In this document: positions 12,101 to 26,600 of the stretch, piece after piece
How the letters are laid out: every line of letters starts with the position of its first letter
Position numbering within the stretch: the stretch's first letter is position 1
NCBI RefSeq assembly: GCF_035582795.1
Contig: NC_134365.1
Span: forward strand, 73,947,635-74,011,634
Length of the DNA: 64,000 nt
Direction of reading: 5' to 3'
DNA from: Mycteria americana
Lineage: Eukaryota; Chordata; Aves; Ciconiiformes; Ciconiidae
The notes under the pieces: generated by a model
What the model was told of the DNA's origin: nothing
Seen by the model: the letters and a program-made list of their open reading frames with translations, nothing else
The model's database searches: none
Made by a program: the position numbers and the translations under genes

Positions 12101-15100
12101 GAGCCCTATCAGAGGGCAAGTTGGGTCAGTCCTCCTTGGGGCAGTGGGTCTGCAGTTGGGGACTCTCCCCTTGGGTCAGGATGCTGCCCAAGGAAACTCT
12201 TCAACATTGAGAGTCCTCATCTTACAGGTGAGTGACTGTGCACATTTTGAATCCTCATTTCTAAAGCCAGCTGTGCAGTATTAATTCCTCGTATGTCATC
12301 CTGAACCTGTGGTTTACTGATGTTGAATAATTTTGATAAGCCTCATTTCTAGTTAGTTTTCTGTTAAACAATTTTGGTTTAAATAAAGTTTATTTTGAGT
12401 TTATCACCTACCTAATTTGACTTTGTGTGCCTCTGCAACAACGCGGTACCCAATCCTTTCAAACCTTTGGTTCCCCAATACTGGCACAGCCCCTGCTCTC
12501 CTGTCCCTCCAGCCTCTTGGTCCCTATGCCATTCAGGAGGCTGATGGAAGCTATCCTGCTATGCTCTATCTCAGCACAAATATGGTACTTGAAAAATATA
12601 AATCAGTGCCACCTGGAAGAGGATTTTGCTGCAATCAGTTGCTACTGCCCAAGGAATCAAAAGAAAATAGAAGTGGCCAAACTGGCTGGACACTTGAATA
12701 CAATTACACAGCTGAAGCCATACACAAATAAAACTGTTATACCCCAAAGGAAAAAAAAAATTACTAGTTTTCTAGTGAAGCACAGAACAGCATCAATTTC
12801 TGCACATGAGACTTAGTCATAATTGGACAGGGAATGATTGCTCTGAGTCTATGCTATGATAAGAATGTGAAAGTCACTTCTGATGGCAAGGCAGAAGGGA
12901 CGCAGTGCCCTCATCACATCCCCACTACCAGAACTGATCCCTTCCTCCCTTCTACCTCCACATCATCAGCACACAGCCAGTTTCTCATTGGCAAGCCATG
13001 GGTTATTGATTACCATCCACACTCACCCTTGCTCCAGGCTGCACCTGATAGATGAGCTAGAGCTGCCTAAGAGCTGCAGCCCAGCATTGCCCAGAAAGTA
13101 CTTCACTCCTCCCAAACCCAAGTCCACTCTCTCCCACAGAGCAGCAACGTCCGAGTTCAGTGTTCAAGCTGCTCTTCTCTCTTTCAAAGAAAACTTCGAG
13201 ATAAAAGCAGCTGTAAGCCAGGCAGACAGCCAAGTTTGTTTGCCCTTGAAAGGAGGTGGTCACATGCAGCGAAAGACAAAATGAGCAGAGAACTCCTAAG
13301 GAAATACATTCACCCTAGTATCTTCTCTAGGCATTAGTCAAAAACTCCACAAGTTATGCAGCAAGATATCACTTTCACCATCCCGAGGTAAAATTTTTGT
13401 GCTTTTTCAGCACAAATAAAGGAAATGCTAACATAAGGGCATACACATTGCCAAGGAGGAAACACCTTATTGATGAGTTGAGGTTCCCTCTCACTAACAC
13501 AATGTGTAAGAGAGTCAAGGAGTTCCTTTACTTAGTGTCAAAAATGTCCTCAGAATTAATATAGTGGCAACTTGTATAAGCAACAGGGTCAGCAAAGAAG
13601 GCAAACATCTGTGCTTAAAATAAGTTTCAGAGACAGATATTGAGATCATGAATGAGTTAATACATACATACATATATGTATACATTTGGCCCAATTGCAA
13701 TAACACCCATAGGTGACTCTTACAAGTCAGCAGAAGGGCATTTTTACAGAAAGAAACCTTTGGAAAACGGAGAAGAGAAGAGCAAAATACTTGGAGAGCA
13801 GGAAAAATGTTTTCTCCCTGAGGTCACCCCTAAAGTGAGGAAAATGGAGTCAGAGAAGCCTGGTTACCCACCACTTTCACTTGAAAATTTCAGCTGATGG
13901 CATTACTGTAGGCTATAAAGGGAGTGAAAGACAGGGACACCTTCACACTGTGAAGGCCCTGGCCAGAAAAAACTTCCAGGTACATGACAAAGCAGAGAGT
14001 AAAGCACGCTTTAATTCACAGCGTGCATGCAGTTCATCCGCCGGGGTACAAGGATCCCCACTCTCCTTTGCCTCCTTCCTTCCGCCAGGAGAGCAGTCTG
14101 GAATGGTCCTCACTGCTTCTCCAGACACAGGCCATGGGTGTCGGCAACAGGACTGAGGTTCACCCTCTCATTCTGAGTGATGAACTACTCCACACAGGGT
14201 CACCAGTTTCAATACATGGTTGCTACGTGTCATGCTCAGCACCTTCGTAATGAAAAAAGGAAAGACAACCTCAAGGATCCTGGACCAATGCTCTGGCTGC
14301 CAGCACATCCTGAAGTCCATATCTTCACTACTACTTCAGTCAAGGCTGACAAGATTAAACAAATACAGGCATATGGAAGGCATTTAGTGAACTCATAAAT
14401 ACACATGAGCCTATTCCTTTTTTATATTAGTTGCTGATCTTGCACTGAACTTCTATTTTCTCCATTATCCACTATCTCAACAACCAACCAACCCCACTCA
14501 GACAATCAAGAAAGCTATGCTACCCAGTAGGGAGCTGCTAAGATAGCTGTGAATGTGGAGAAGTTCTTCTTTATTACCACTGTGGCTCTGTTCTTCAAAG
14601 AGATACTCTCCCAAGCCTTCCATTTTTGTTCAATTGAACTGAATCATTGAGTAAGGTTTTCTCACTGAACTAAGAATATAGTTAATAACAGATTTGCTAC
14701 AGATTAACAAACTGGCTCCCTAGATGAAACATCAGCAACAAGAATCAACATAACTGATTAATAAGAGTCATACTATATTAAATACAGGGCAAACAATAAC
14801 TCTACAGATGTTCGTATCTGATGGCTACATGTTTCAGAAGAATATAAACCAGCACAATTAGTGGAAAGGCTGAGCTGGGGGGACAGCAGGTAGGAAATAA
14901 TATTGCTACTGCTGTAAAGTGCCTTTAGCCACTGAGCAATCTAATCACTGCAGTGACACTCCTTTGTTTGTAAAATACATTAAAAAGTAGCAAAACACTA
15001 CCAAAACAAAAATAAAAGCCTAAGTGAAGGGAAAAGAACAGTGGAAAGGGCTGAAGAGTCCTGTAACTCAATACTGTGGTGTGCATCATTTATGGAGGAT

Positions 15101-15283
15101 GTGAGGAATAAAAATAACTGTTTAATATTATTCATGTTCATAGCTTACATTAGACAGGAAAAAAAAGTCAAAGGAGAAAAAAAAAGCACTAGGCAATGAA
15201 ATGTTAATAGAAGTTATATATAGCTCAATAAAAAGAAAACAATCATATGAAAAGTAGGTGAGCTAGACAAAGGAGAAATTAAT

Positions 15284-15300
15284 GGGGGGGGGGGGGGGGG
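15284..15300. repeat. Poly-G tract (17 G)
   Basis: An uninterrupted run of 17 G in AT-rich DNA. It could form a G-quadruplex and its length is prone to sequencing error. Confidence 0.9.
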
Positions 15301-18300
15301 AATAAGCTGAAATTGAGAATTGTGATATAATTCGCACACAGTCTGGAGAACAGAAAGATACCCCAGAGGCTGTTTATACCCTGAATACCCAGGGGAAAGG
15401 TAAGAAAAGTTAGACTGGAAGAGACATTCAGAGGATATAGAAAGTGCTACTCAGAAAGCTCACGAGCAATTAACTAAGGCAAAGAAATGTACTCATGTAG
15501 ACCACACTGAGCTCTGGAAACCAGAAAAAAATGGGACAAGTAGCACTCCAGCCAGCCAGGGTTCTGAAATAATTTCTACCATGCCACAGAGTGCATATTC
15601 CTCTGCAAACATAAATAGTAATGATGGGAGCTAAAGACCTCTATGCTATCAGGAATATAGTTCTGAATATGATGGCTCTTGTATTGGAGAAAATAATAAA
15701 AGAAAGCAGCCAACAGCATAAGTAAAAGCAAAAAGTTCCTCCGCAAAAGTGCCCAAGGCAATTGGAAGGGAACATACCTGTTCCTTAAATCTAAAATGCT
15801 CACGTCGCACATGTTGAGGTATATACTTCTACAAAAAGGGATTTACATTATGAGAATGCCAGCAGAGTTTTATCTTATGACTCAGGCCATTTGAGTGAAA
15901 ATTTAGTCAATTATTCTTGATAGAAACAGCTTCATCCTTTTTTTGTTTCAGGGACTGATTTGGTTCACTATGGAAATTTAACAAGCAACACTAACTTCCA
16001 GAGGAAATACAAAATTAAAACTGCAGTCTCTTTCCTAGTTCATGATGGTATCTGTTAAATTCATTGTCTTAGGAGATTAATTCTCTTTTTCAAATTGAGA
16101 CATTTACAAAGTGATAAAATCTTCAGTTTCCTCCCAACCCCTAGTGCTTCAGCTCAGATAAAAAAATAGCATCTGTTGTACTCTGAGGTCTTTTGCAGGA
16201 CTTAAGTTAGCTCAGCAAGTCCTTTAGGAGAAATTCTATCAATTTTATTCCTGTTTGTGTATCTGTAATTAATGCCATGAATTTTCATTAAAAGGCTATG
16301 GTTACTGTTTACTTGGGAATGAGGTTACTTAAAAATAGAATCTTAACAGTAAAATTCAAGAATATAGGCAAGTAAGCTGCTGTCATTCCACCTTTGTAGC
16401 ATAGAAATGAAACTTCCACAATAATGCTGTGCTCTTAGAATGCAGATGGAAGCAACAACAAGCACCCATTTTCATCACAAATGAAAGTAAATTGTAAAAG
16501 TTAATAGTTAGTGATACTAAGGCATTGTAATACCATTCTCTTTTTACTTCACTCTGAACAATCAGTATTTATTGATATTACTACAACTAGCTCTTTCAAA
16601 AAGCAAATGCCTCTTTGAAAATAGAACTAATTGCACTGGACGCATAATTTGTGAATTAACTTTTGAGACAATTTAAACCATGGCGAAGTAATAAACTTCC
16701 TCAAACCTGATTATTTCAATGCTTAATGCATCTTAGGCTTTCCAGTTGCATATGAACTTCACACATTCATAGTACATGTTGAACTTCTGTTCTATTCCGT
16801 CTAAATGGAAGATGTTCTAAATCTTGCCATGAAACATAATAACGCACCGTGGTCACTGTGACCGATAATTTAAAAGGAAATTTCCCATGCCCCAAAATAT
16901 AGACACTGAGACTGAACTTTTAATTACTCGGCAGTAATATTAACCACCCACATTTGAGGTGTCAGTGCTCACAACAGCTTTCTTGGGGCACTCAATGAAA
17001 AGTGAGCAACGACAAAGCCTAATTGGCTTTGCTTCCTGCTAGAAGGACAAACTGAGCTGAAAACTTCTGGATACCACTGAATTCAGAACTGAAATTCACC
17101 AGAGCTGTGGATGCTTGCGCCTCTCAAAAATGGGTCATTTGTTAAAGCTTGCATAACACATCAGAAATAATGAATCCACCCCCTTTAAAACAGGAAATAA
17201 GAACTAGTTTATCTTTAAAGCCCCCCCCCAAAAAAACATTTTAAAAAAAACCATTTAATTCAAAGCAATCATAGCTCTACTGAACAGAATGCAGTTACCC
17301 ACATACCCAAATCAACATTTGCTTACGTACTTTGCTGATGAGAGGTCTGTGTTTCTCCCCTATTCATTCTGCATTCAGTTCTGCCTCAGCTACTACCCTA
17401 CTCTCACTGATGGTCCTTGTCCTTCCTCAACCCTAACACTGCTCCACGTTGTGCACACTTTTCCCACAGTTGTGAATTCTGCATGTGATCCCATCTTTTC
17501 CTTTTTAGCCAGGTAAAAGATAAGGTGTACAGAACAACTGCTAATTTTTGTCTTCCACACCCTTTCTAGACTAAAGCCTTTTTAGGGGAGGTAGGAATAA
17601 TGGCACAATCCTTCAGCATCATGTTGAAATCCTCTAGGGTCCTCTCTATTCCAGGAGAGAAGACAGTGGGGCAGTTTACAAATACTGAAGGGTTTCCTTT
17701 AGACCAGCCTAGAATTTATTAGTGGGCAGGAATTTCTTTCCTGCTCACAGCTTGGCTCCAACCTTGAACAAACTTTTGTGTCACCTGGCGGAAAAGAGAA
17801 GGCAAGAACTACTCATCCCATCAAGAATCTCATGAAGTGCTATTGAGACCAAAAATTGCCACTAAACACTTGAAACACTTGTATGGCAGGTGAGATACAT
17901 GATAGCTGGCGCTGTAATTTTGATTATATATTAATGACTTTTTCTTTTTAAACACAAAATACCTTTAATTCAAGCAACATATGTTTGATACCTTTTGCTG
18001 ACTCATCTGAATATGAATATGCTTTCTCCATACTCACATGTGCATACAGACACACATAGACATGCAAGGATTGAGAACACTTGTAAAGTTATTTCTATAG
18101 CTCGTTAACTGATTGAATTTGATGGAAAATACACGAAAATAGTAGTCAGAACAAAATTCTGGAACTGAACAGCCATGCAGTGAATGTTAATACAACCTCC
18201 AAACAAATCTAGCAATAATACCATCAGCATTAGCTAGCCCTAAAACCAGATCAACTAGCAAAAACTGAGTCCCGATTCACTGAAGGGAAAGACTCATTCC

Positions 18301-18378
18301 TCTCTGTAATTACAATAGTTCAGGGGGTAAGCTGAATCTCTGAGCTTTCTTTCTCTCTGTGAGGGTGTCGGTCTCTTC

Positions 18379-18684
18379 ATGGGCGTTGGTCTCTTCTCCC
18401 AAGTAACAAGCAGCAGGACAAGAGGAGATGGCCTCAAGTTGAGCCAGGGGAGGTTTAGATTGGATATTAGGAAACATTTCTTCACCGAAAAGGTTATCAA
18501 GCATTGGAACAGGCTGCCCAAGGAAGTGGTTGAGTCATCGTCCCTGGAGGTATTTAAAAGATGTGTAGATGTGGTGCTTAGGGACGTGGTTTAGTGGTGG
18601 ACTTGGCAGTGCTAGGTTAACGGTTGGACTCGATGATCTTAAAGGTCTTTTCCAACCTAAATGATTCTATGATTCTATCATTCC
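18379..18684 (+). mobile_element. CR1 LINE, 3' end fragment
   Basis: A 5'-truncated CR1 non-LTR retrotransposon. A 71-residue frame (18379-18594) is the C-terminus of ORF2, including [20 protein letters not shown] and [13 protein letters not shown]. The 3' UTR follows and ends in the direct repeat attctatgattctat, typical of CR1 3' termini. It is a dead copy with no reverse transcriptase domain left. Confidence 0.93.
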
Positions 18685-21600
18685 TGGGGAATCCTTTCAA
18701 CAGTCAGGTTTATACTCACATTTCTCCAATTATAAGTTGAGTAACCAACATGCTTAACATTCACATAAATATATACCTGCCCTCTTATTAACCCCACTTA
18801 AACATTAGCAGATCCAGCTGAATTTTGCCCCTGCTATGGAGTTCTCTCTACATGATTGTTATCAGCATGAACTTTACAGGGCTGCTTTAAAAATTAGAGC
18901 TGAGGGCTTTTTTGGTCCACAAGAACAGAACATGAAGAAAAGTTAAAAGCAACAAAAAATTAAGGACATTTTGCTTTGACCCTTCCTGCCAATCACAGTA
19001 AATTCTGTTTTAGTAGGTGTTCGCTCCTCTTTTTGTCCTGAAAAAAAATGGAAGAGTTACATGATGCATCAGCACTCCTGCAAACTGTCATTCTGACAGT
19101 CTAGTGTCACTTACAGCTAGAAATACTCTTTCCTGCCTGAGATTTTGAGCAGGATTTATGCAGCCAAACAGGCTGCAGGACAGTAAGAAACAAATTTTCA
19201 TCACTGAATTTATTATACCATTCGTTTGATCATCAGTTATCTTTGAGTAGCCTCTCTTCACCAGAGATACACCTGGAATTGTAACCCTCATGTCCATACA
19301 AGTAGCAATAAACAATCATTGGATTTATATGATTTTTCCGATACTGTTTAGATGTTCAGAACTAATATCAATATTCTTCATTTATTAATTTACCAGCAGT
19401 ATTATCTGGCTATATGGCTTATTTTCTAAGACAAACAATTTAAAAAATATTTCTATGAACGTATGTTGTGGTAAATCGCATTTCTAAATTGACCTAGATT
19501 TAACATATTTGTATAATGTGATGTATCTTTTACAAAATGTGATTAATTCCTCCTCAGAAAAATGTGTTTATTAGTAAGGGCCTTAGGGTGCCCAACAAAG
19601 TCAACAAGAGTCTTTCTCTTGATTTAAAGCACACAGTTCTCTTACCATTCTCTACACTAAAAAAGACACTGCTTGCTCTGTCAACATAGCAAACATCCAA
19701 CAGGAAATACTGGAGTATATGAAATAGCATATTTATTTGTAAAGATACCTTTAAGGAGAAAGGTTTGTTTATGGATGAGAAGAGAAAAGACCAAGGGACA
19801 GTTTCCAGTTTCTCACTGCTTTATTTGTGGTAATTTTAAAGGGTACTGTACCTAAATAAGGTAAACACTGTCAGAATCAGGCTGCAAAAGATGTGTTATT
19901 TAGTGTCCTTGCAATTTTTTAAATCATATGTTAAAAAAAAAGGACAATTACAGATCATTTTGAACAAGAGATCTGCTCCTTGACTTTGTAAACTAAGATG
20001 ACTTGCAGCCAAAAGAACTGTGCTGATTTATACTCCTGGCTCAGTCCTTATTTTGTCACAGTAAATTCACAGGGATTCTGTATTTACTTAAGAATATTTT
20101 CCAAAACTGTTAAAAATAAAAACAAAAAATGGCTGTAACTTGAAAGATGTTTTCCAAATGTGGATTTTCAAAGGTAATATCCTTATTATTCATACTTATG
20201 TAAGGCTACATTTTCTGATCCCAATAAGGTGATTGTTAAGGTCATGGTTATTCTGTCAAACAAGGTTTTGATTTTAAACCTTGACCAACATATTTATAAT
20301 TTTAGGAATTCTGCCCAGAAGATAGGGCCATGCTGACCTTTTCAGAGAAATTATATGACAAAGGAGAAACCAATTCTGATAGCTTCCTGCTTTAGAAAAA
20401 AATTCATGTTCCAAAAACTTGCAATCAAGTTGAGCCTCTGATGCACCAGCAGAGTTAAATGACAGCATCTGTGTTAAAATGAATCATCAAAAGGGACTAA
20501 TGAAAAAAACATTGCAGAAGAGTTTCTCCCTCTGCAAATGATTCATAAATCTAATCTTAGGGAAGAAAGAAATAAAAGAAAAAAAAAAAGAATAAAGGTA
20601 GAAAGTTGTGCAGTTGGAAAGTAAAAGGCCAGAAGACAAGAAGTATGCTTTTCTTTGAGTACCGCTGTTAACTTTTTGATGGGTAGCTGTATACTGGCTA
20701 TACCTGCTCAGAAAATGAAATATTGCTTACTATGATGATTATTGCAGAGCTTAATGATAAATTCATTTAACATGCACCAATGTCGCTCCACTTCAATCCT
20801 ATTCACAGATCAGTCTAAGCAGAACTCCTCTAAAATACCAGACCTCTAAAACAGTCTTCCTACAAACAAACACCAAAGAAACACACAAAAATACCAGGAT
20901 ATTGTCTTGTTCCATTCCTTAGTCTGAATCATCAAGGATGACCAAGCTCCATTTCCAGAACTACAAATTGTAGTATGACTTCTTGCCATCACTTGCCTAT
21001 CTGTGAAATATGTAAAGCATTTTGAGATCCTGAGATGAAAGTGGCCTCAACACACCATAGAAATAACTGACACAGAACACTGTAAAAAACAGAAGAATAA
21101 ATGGGTTAAGTAAATGCATTTAAGGTAAATCTATTTTATAGTCATGATGCTATTAAATACCCTGGTTTACACTGCAACCTCTTACTCTGGAAGTTTCCTA
21201 ACCAAAGACTGTGAGAGCCTGGAAGTATATTCCAGAGGAAGGTCACGCCATGTCCTTTCTCTAAGTTGATGTAATCATCAGAGACTAGATGACAGTCTGG
21301 AATAGCCTTTGATCCAACTCTGTATGACTGTTCTTATGCACATGTGGGAGAAGTATACTGTATTTAATTTCTGTTGCACTTTTTTTTTTAAACTTACGGA
21401 AAAAACTAGTGTCACAGTTTTATAAGTATCATTATATAGAATTACCTGTACATATCCCACTTTGCCATACATTACAGATACCATCACAGAGCACGGTGTT
21501 TTATGTTGTAGTAAGAAGCCATGTAACATAACAAACTTAAAATTTTAGAGTTTTAAAATACTACATAGAAATCATGCACTGAATGAAATTCTTAATGGCA

Positions 21601-22640
21601 AGGCATCTGTGACAGCATAGCAGGAAATAAATCTAATGTATAATATGCACTACAGTTGTTCATCATAAGCCCCTGGAGAAATGACAGAAATATAAAGCAG
21701 TTCACAAAAGTTTCTGTCTCGGTTCTGATGGTTTCATTTATCAAAAAACAAGTTTAGCTCCATGACAAGACTACATTAAGGGAACTATTAAGCTAAATGT
21801 GACCAAATGTTATTTGTTTTACCTATCAAAACTTATTACTGTCAGAACCACTGCCAACATCACAGGCTTGGAAAGAGAGACTCAAAAGCTGGTTGTTTTA
21901 AACTATTCTTTTAAAAACACAGGTAACACACAGCATAGATAAAGTGTTTTTCCCTTACCTTATGCTATCATGACAAGCCAGGAAATAGAACCAAACCTCA
22001 AAAAGATTAAAGGTTAAATCTTTATCATAGATGAAAATCACCCTGGGGAGAATGATATGTGCATAACTAAATCACCAGCAAACTTCTTATATATATCTGT
22101 GGATACGCTGAGCTGCCTGGCCACATCTACGTAGGGCCATTGCTAGGACCAGCTGGGGAGATATTGCTAGGATGGATAGCTAAAACTGATCTGCCGACAT
22201 AAGATGTTTGAAACATCTGATTTAGTATTATCCACAAAATTAACTTACATGTTATTTGTCATTTCTTCCAGACCACAAAGCTAAAAAACTTGGCCCACAG
22301 GCAGAGGGACGAGGGGCATCTCTGATTGCATCTAAACTACCAGTTGCCTCCTGGGTTGATGCTAGTAGACTTTGCAGGGAGAAGGCAGCAAAACCATTTG
22401 GAGGGTGGCTTGTAACATCTTTTGGCAGCAGCCCCTGCAGCAAACTACCCCCAGCATTGCACCTGGGCTTGATCTCAGCAGGAACTTGTTGCCTAACTCC
22501 AGGAAGCAGCCCAGAAGCAAATTAACTTCTACACAATGAGTATGACCAGAAGACCGGGAGATGGATAAGAGGTGCAAAGAAGTGGAAATGAACAAAAACG
22601 TACAGATAAAAACATTTCTGTCAGGCACTAACAGACCTTA
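18685..22640. other. Intergenic DNA, nothing recognised
   Basis: AT-rich sequence with scattered short open frames. None resembles a known exon and no transposon termini were found. Confidence 0.55.
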
Positions 22641-22649
22641 ATTCCCCTG

Positions 22650-23620
22650 ATTGGCCTCACCTGGGACACCCGCCCCCCCCCCCCCCGCCTGGGAGCCCTG
22701 CTGAAGCTCTGGGTGGGGTTTGGTGTACGTGTACCTGTCTCTGGATGGGTCTTGGGCCTCCTCTGTAATTGTGTCTCCTGGTAGGATTCCCTGGATGCAC
22801 CTGGCTCATCACGAACCATACATGGGGCTGCTGATAACCCCCTAGCCAGGACCTGCCCTCCGTCAACAGCCCCGTGGGGCTGTGCCAGTGGGTGAGGGGT
22901 GCAGCCTGCATGTGGGTCACCCCGACTCCAGGCTTGTCCCCCCTCTGGGGGCAGCTCTGCTCCCACAGCTCCTTCATCGGTCGCTCCAGCTGCTGGAGCT
23001 GAGTGCCTGGCCCTCAGGCTGCGCAGGACCCACCCCAGAGCCCAAGGGCCATGGACCTGGGTCCCAGGGACCCCAGGCTCCTTGGTCAGCTTTCCTGTCC
23101 CACATACTCCTCTGAGGGGGAGGCTCGGTTCCCTCCCCGTGCCTGGCTTCAGGGACCATGACCTGGCTCCATGGCTCTGACCCGGCACACCCCGAGGGCT
23201 GGGGAGGCTGCGGAGGGCACCAGGAGGCCTTAATGGCCTATTTCACCTCAGGCTGGGGCCTCCAGCCTTGCCTGTGCCATGCTGTAGGTGTGCCTGTGCC
23301 CAGCCTGATCTCCGTCCTGCCTCCTGGACACACTGCAGACCTATGCCATGGTTCTGCTTCCTGCTGCTCCCCAGCAGCCTCCCTGCATGGGTCCGTCCCC
23401 TGCTCAGGGCTGCCCTGTGGGGCCTGCTGCTGCCACCGGCCTGCCAAGCTGCTGGGGTCTGTGCTGGGGCAGCTCCCTGCCCGCCGTGCCCCAGACCACC
23501 AGGCTCTCCCTGCCCCCTGGCTATGGCTGTGGGGGTAAGGCGTCCTCCTTAGGCCTATGGCTCAGGACCCTAAGTAGGAGGAAACGTGGGTTGAAATATC
23601 AAAGCTTCTTGCAGGACAAA
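22650..23620. other. GC-rich, CpG-poor block of unknown origin
   Basis: About 1 kb of C/G-rich sequence with abrupt edges in AT-rich surroundings. It begins near a 14-base C run (22673-22686). CpG dinucleotides are scarce relative to GC content, unlike a promoter island. Long open frames on both strands (up to 186 codons, 22628-23188 minus) are Gly/Pro/Ser-rich and look like compositional artefacts. It may be an unclassified avian repeat or an old methylated GC-rich insertion. I see no terminal repeats or protein motif. Confidence 0.5.
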
Positions 23621-26600
23621 CTGGTTTTGACTCATCTGGCCCTTTAAAGGCTTTTGAAATGTAAGCTCAGCCCAAACCCAAGGTCAGACACAAGGGCAGG
23701 TTTGCCTAGGAAAAGATGAGCTGCAGCTATTTCTGCTGTTAGTTTTGTGGAAAGCAACCCTGATTTCCACAACATTCTGTAAAACACCTCTTAAACAGTA
23801 TCTACAAATTTTGAAATGTTTGGAGGACAAAAAAATCCCTCTGTCTGTAATTTAGCTCAAGTATCTTCACGGCACGGGCTGCCACAGGGCCGAGTCCTGC
23901 CAAGCACCGTGCGTCCTCCACTGCTCCGCAAGCGAGGCTGCTCTCCTCACAAGGTCTCGTTCAATGCTTCGCTCCTGCTCTACCAACAAAGTATTTCTAT
24001 CAGCTTTGAAAGGACTAGATTTTTTTTTTAATAGTTCAGGGAAAGTATTGTTTTGGGAACATCATTTCTAAGTGTTTAGGACACCAGCAAACTACCAGAC
24101 AAAGTGATGCTTGCCATCTAGATGATGCTAGAGGGCAGGGGAGGGAGGGACAAACACATATATAAAAATAAAGCTATGGGGAAAAAAATAAATTTTCTAT
24201 CCTGAAAGCAAATTACTTCCCAAAGCTTAATTGTGAGCCAGACAATTTGCTGAGGTGGCTCTGTGCTTGACTTAGCCGGAGCCAGGCTTCTCATCGATGG
24301 CACTCTGCCCAGGGGCAGAGCAGGTGACAAAGCGAAGCGGGTGGCTGGCAAGGGAGCAGTGTCACGGCCCCCAATACTGTAAATTTCCCTGGCAGAACTA
24401 ATCCAGGCTGGCACAGGCAGGCACAATTAATGGAAAGTGACACAACTGTGATCTGATAATGAGGTAACAGAATAGAACTGTCAGAGTCCTTCCCGGGGCA
24501 ATGATAAATGATGTCATCTCTATTTCAGGATGTTTCAGGTGGAAAGCAAGCTTTAACCACACAAATTACAGAAGGAGAATGAAAAGGTATTATACCCAAG
24601 AATAACAAAAAAATATTAGGTTACTGTTATATTGCATACGTATGGGCTTGCATTCTTGCTATATACCACCTCATCGTGCATACTGAAAATCTCTACGCTC
24701 TTTTCCCTGGATGGATCCTGGCTGAGCCCACAGGCCTTGCTCAGTATCTAGGTACATATCCACCCCAACTATTATTTTGCTCTCAAATGGTTGGTTCACA
24801 ATGGGTGGGTTACAGAGCGACTAGGAGCTACGAGACTCGGGTAGTCCTTAAATGTTATTCATGGGATTCCCCGTTTCTGGGTTTTTCAAGTCTCTAGCAC
24901 ACACTTTCCTGTCTGCTTTCTATTCCCCAGTCAAGGATGGCAATTTATGTATCCATTCCGTAGCTTAACAGATCAGTCCAGACTACCAGCAAAGCCTCTA
25001 GACCTCCAGCTCATCCCCGCTCTGCCAAGCCAAGAATGCTTCTGTTGTGCAGCTGGCTGGGCAGCCAAATGCATGAATTACTGGTGACAACCAGAAGGTA
25101 TGTGTTAGGCCCCACAATTGAAAGGTAAATTACAGGTCTGGCAGGGCTTGTGTCTGGTTAAAGAGTTACAGTTGCTCTCTGGGGAGAGGGTCCAAGGCAG
25201 TGTAGACTAGACCAAGCACCGGTGAGGGTGCCTACATATGGGCAGACACAGGTTCACACACCTCTTGCAATTCTTCTTGACCCTCATTAAGCAATGACAG
25301 AAATTTGGGAATTGCAGCTTCCATTGTCAGAATTCACACACTGTCCAAGAGCTCATTAATTCCCTTGAATCAGACAACCCAGAAACTGTGGAGGACAAAC
25401 ATTTAATCATTGTGTCATACCACAAGTACAAGAAAAGGCAGTAAGGGGGAAAGATGACAAATGATACATATTTTCATTATACAGGTTGCAAATATCCAGA
25501 ATGTTTGATAGACTATAATGAACTACATTGGCTTCCTTTAGCAGTCAGTAGGTTCAATTATACTGCTTGTATGTCTTTTCTCACATGTTTATGAATTCTG
25601 AGTTTGCTTAGGTATTTGCTGTTGTCCAGTCAACGTTAGAGAAATGGGGAGCTGCCAAGATTTCATTTTTAAAAGCTAGCACTTACACAAGCCAATGAAA
25701 TAATAACCCAGTCACACATAGGGTGTTAAACTATTTTTTTATTTGGCAAATACATCAATCCCAGAAAAAATCATACTATTAATGAGGTAAAACATTCCCC
25801 ATGCAGATTAGCAGCTTCTTCACACCAGGAGGTTAAAAATAAGTACATTGTCTCCTTGCAAGAAAAAGTGTTGCAAAATGGTACAACAACAACTTGCATG
25901 GTGTTTCTCCAAATTAGCCACTCACATACAAGAGCCTTACAAATAAACAATTCATTAAAAGGACTTCATATGGCATGCATAGGAGTATGCAGGGCATTAC
26001 TAATGTCCCTTCTCTCTGAACCCCAGGGTGTTATGGCTAATTGAAGCATTTTCTGATTGTGAATTAACTAAAGAGACCATCAGAATCACAGGTCCTCTCA
26101 GCCACATCAAAATTCATGAAAGTGGGAGACTTAGGCTCCTGTTCTCCCATCTCATGCCCCTCACTGCAGCGTCAACACCTTGCAGTCACTGTAATTTCCA
26201 CTGTTTTCTTTGTCCCACGGGCACTCGTGAGTGTAGCACAGCTGATCATCCAACTCACCAGCTAGATCTAGTCATGCTCTGAGCCAAGCAGTCAATGAAA
26301 TAGTGCTGCAGCTGGGAAGAGCTCTTCCCATAACACACAATTTAGGGCAGAGGAGTGCCTCTGCCACGTGAGTTAATGAGCAGCTATGCATTTACCACTT
26401 GACTGGCATCTGTCCCTAGCCTGCAGCTTGACCGAAGAATCCCACCCCCTGGGTTTGCCTTTAGCCCTGCACACACTGCGCAGAGCGCAGCAAGCTGTAA
26501 CCACACACACGCCACGTGCGGTGCTTGCCCCTGAGCACGGTTCCCCACCACGCTGTAACCGCTGCCAGCGAGGCTGGGCCTGCTCCTGGAAGGGCATATT

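Larger units (their letters stand above)
1362..18378. other. AT-rich intergenic DNA without recognised genes
   Basis: I read both strands and found no exon, RNA gene or full transposon that I can support. Content is AT-rich with A or T homopolymers (3271-3346, 3599-3640, 6105-6150, 8264-8281), a small TACA/TATG run near 13660-13685 and imperfect copies of tggatattta near 2410-2465. Open frames here are short and resemble no known family. Confidence 0.6.

Noticed and set aside
22628..23552. Open frames up to 186 codons in the GC-rich block
   Set aside because: Present on both strands with low-complexity composition and no domain.
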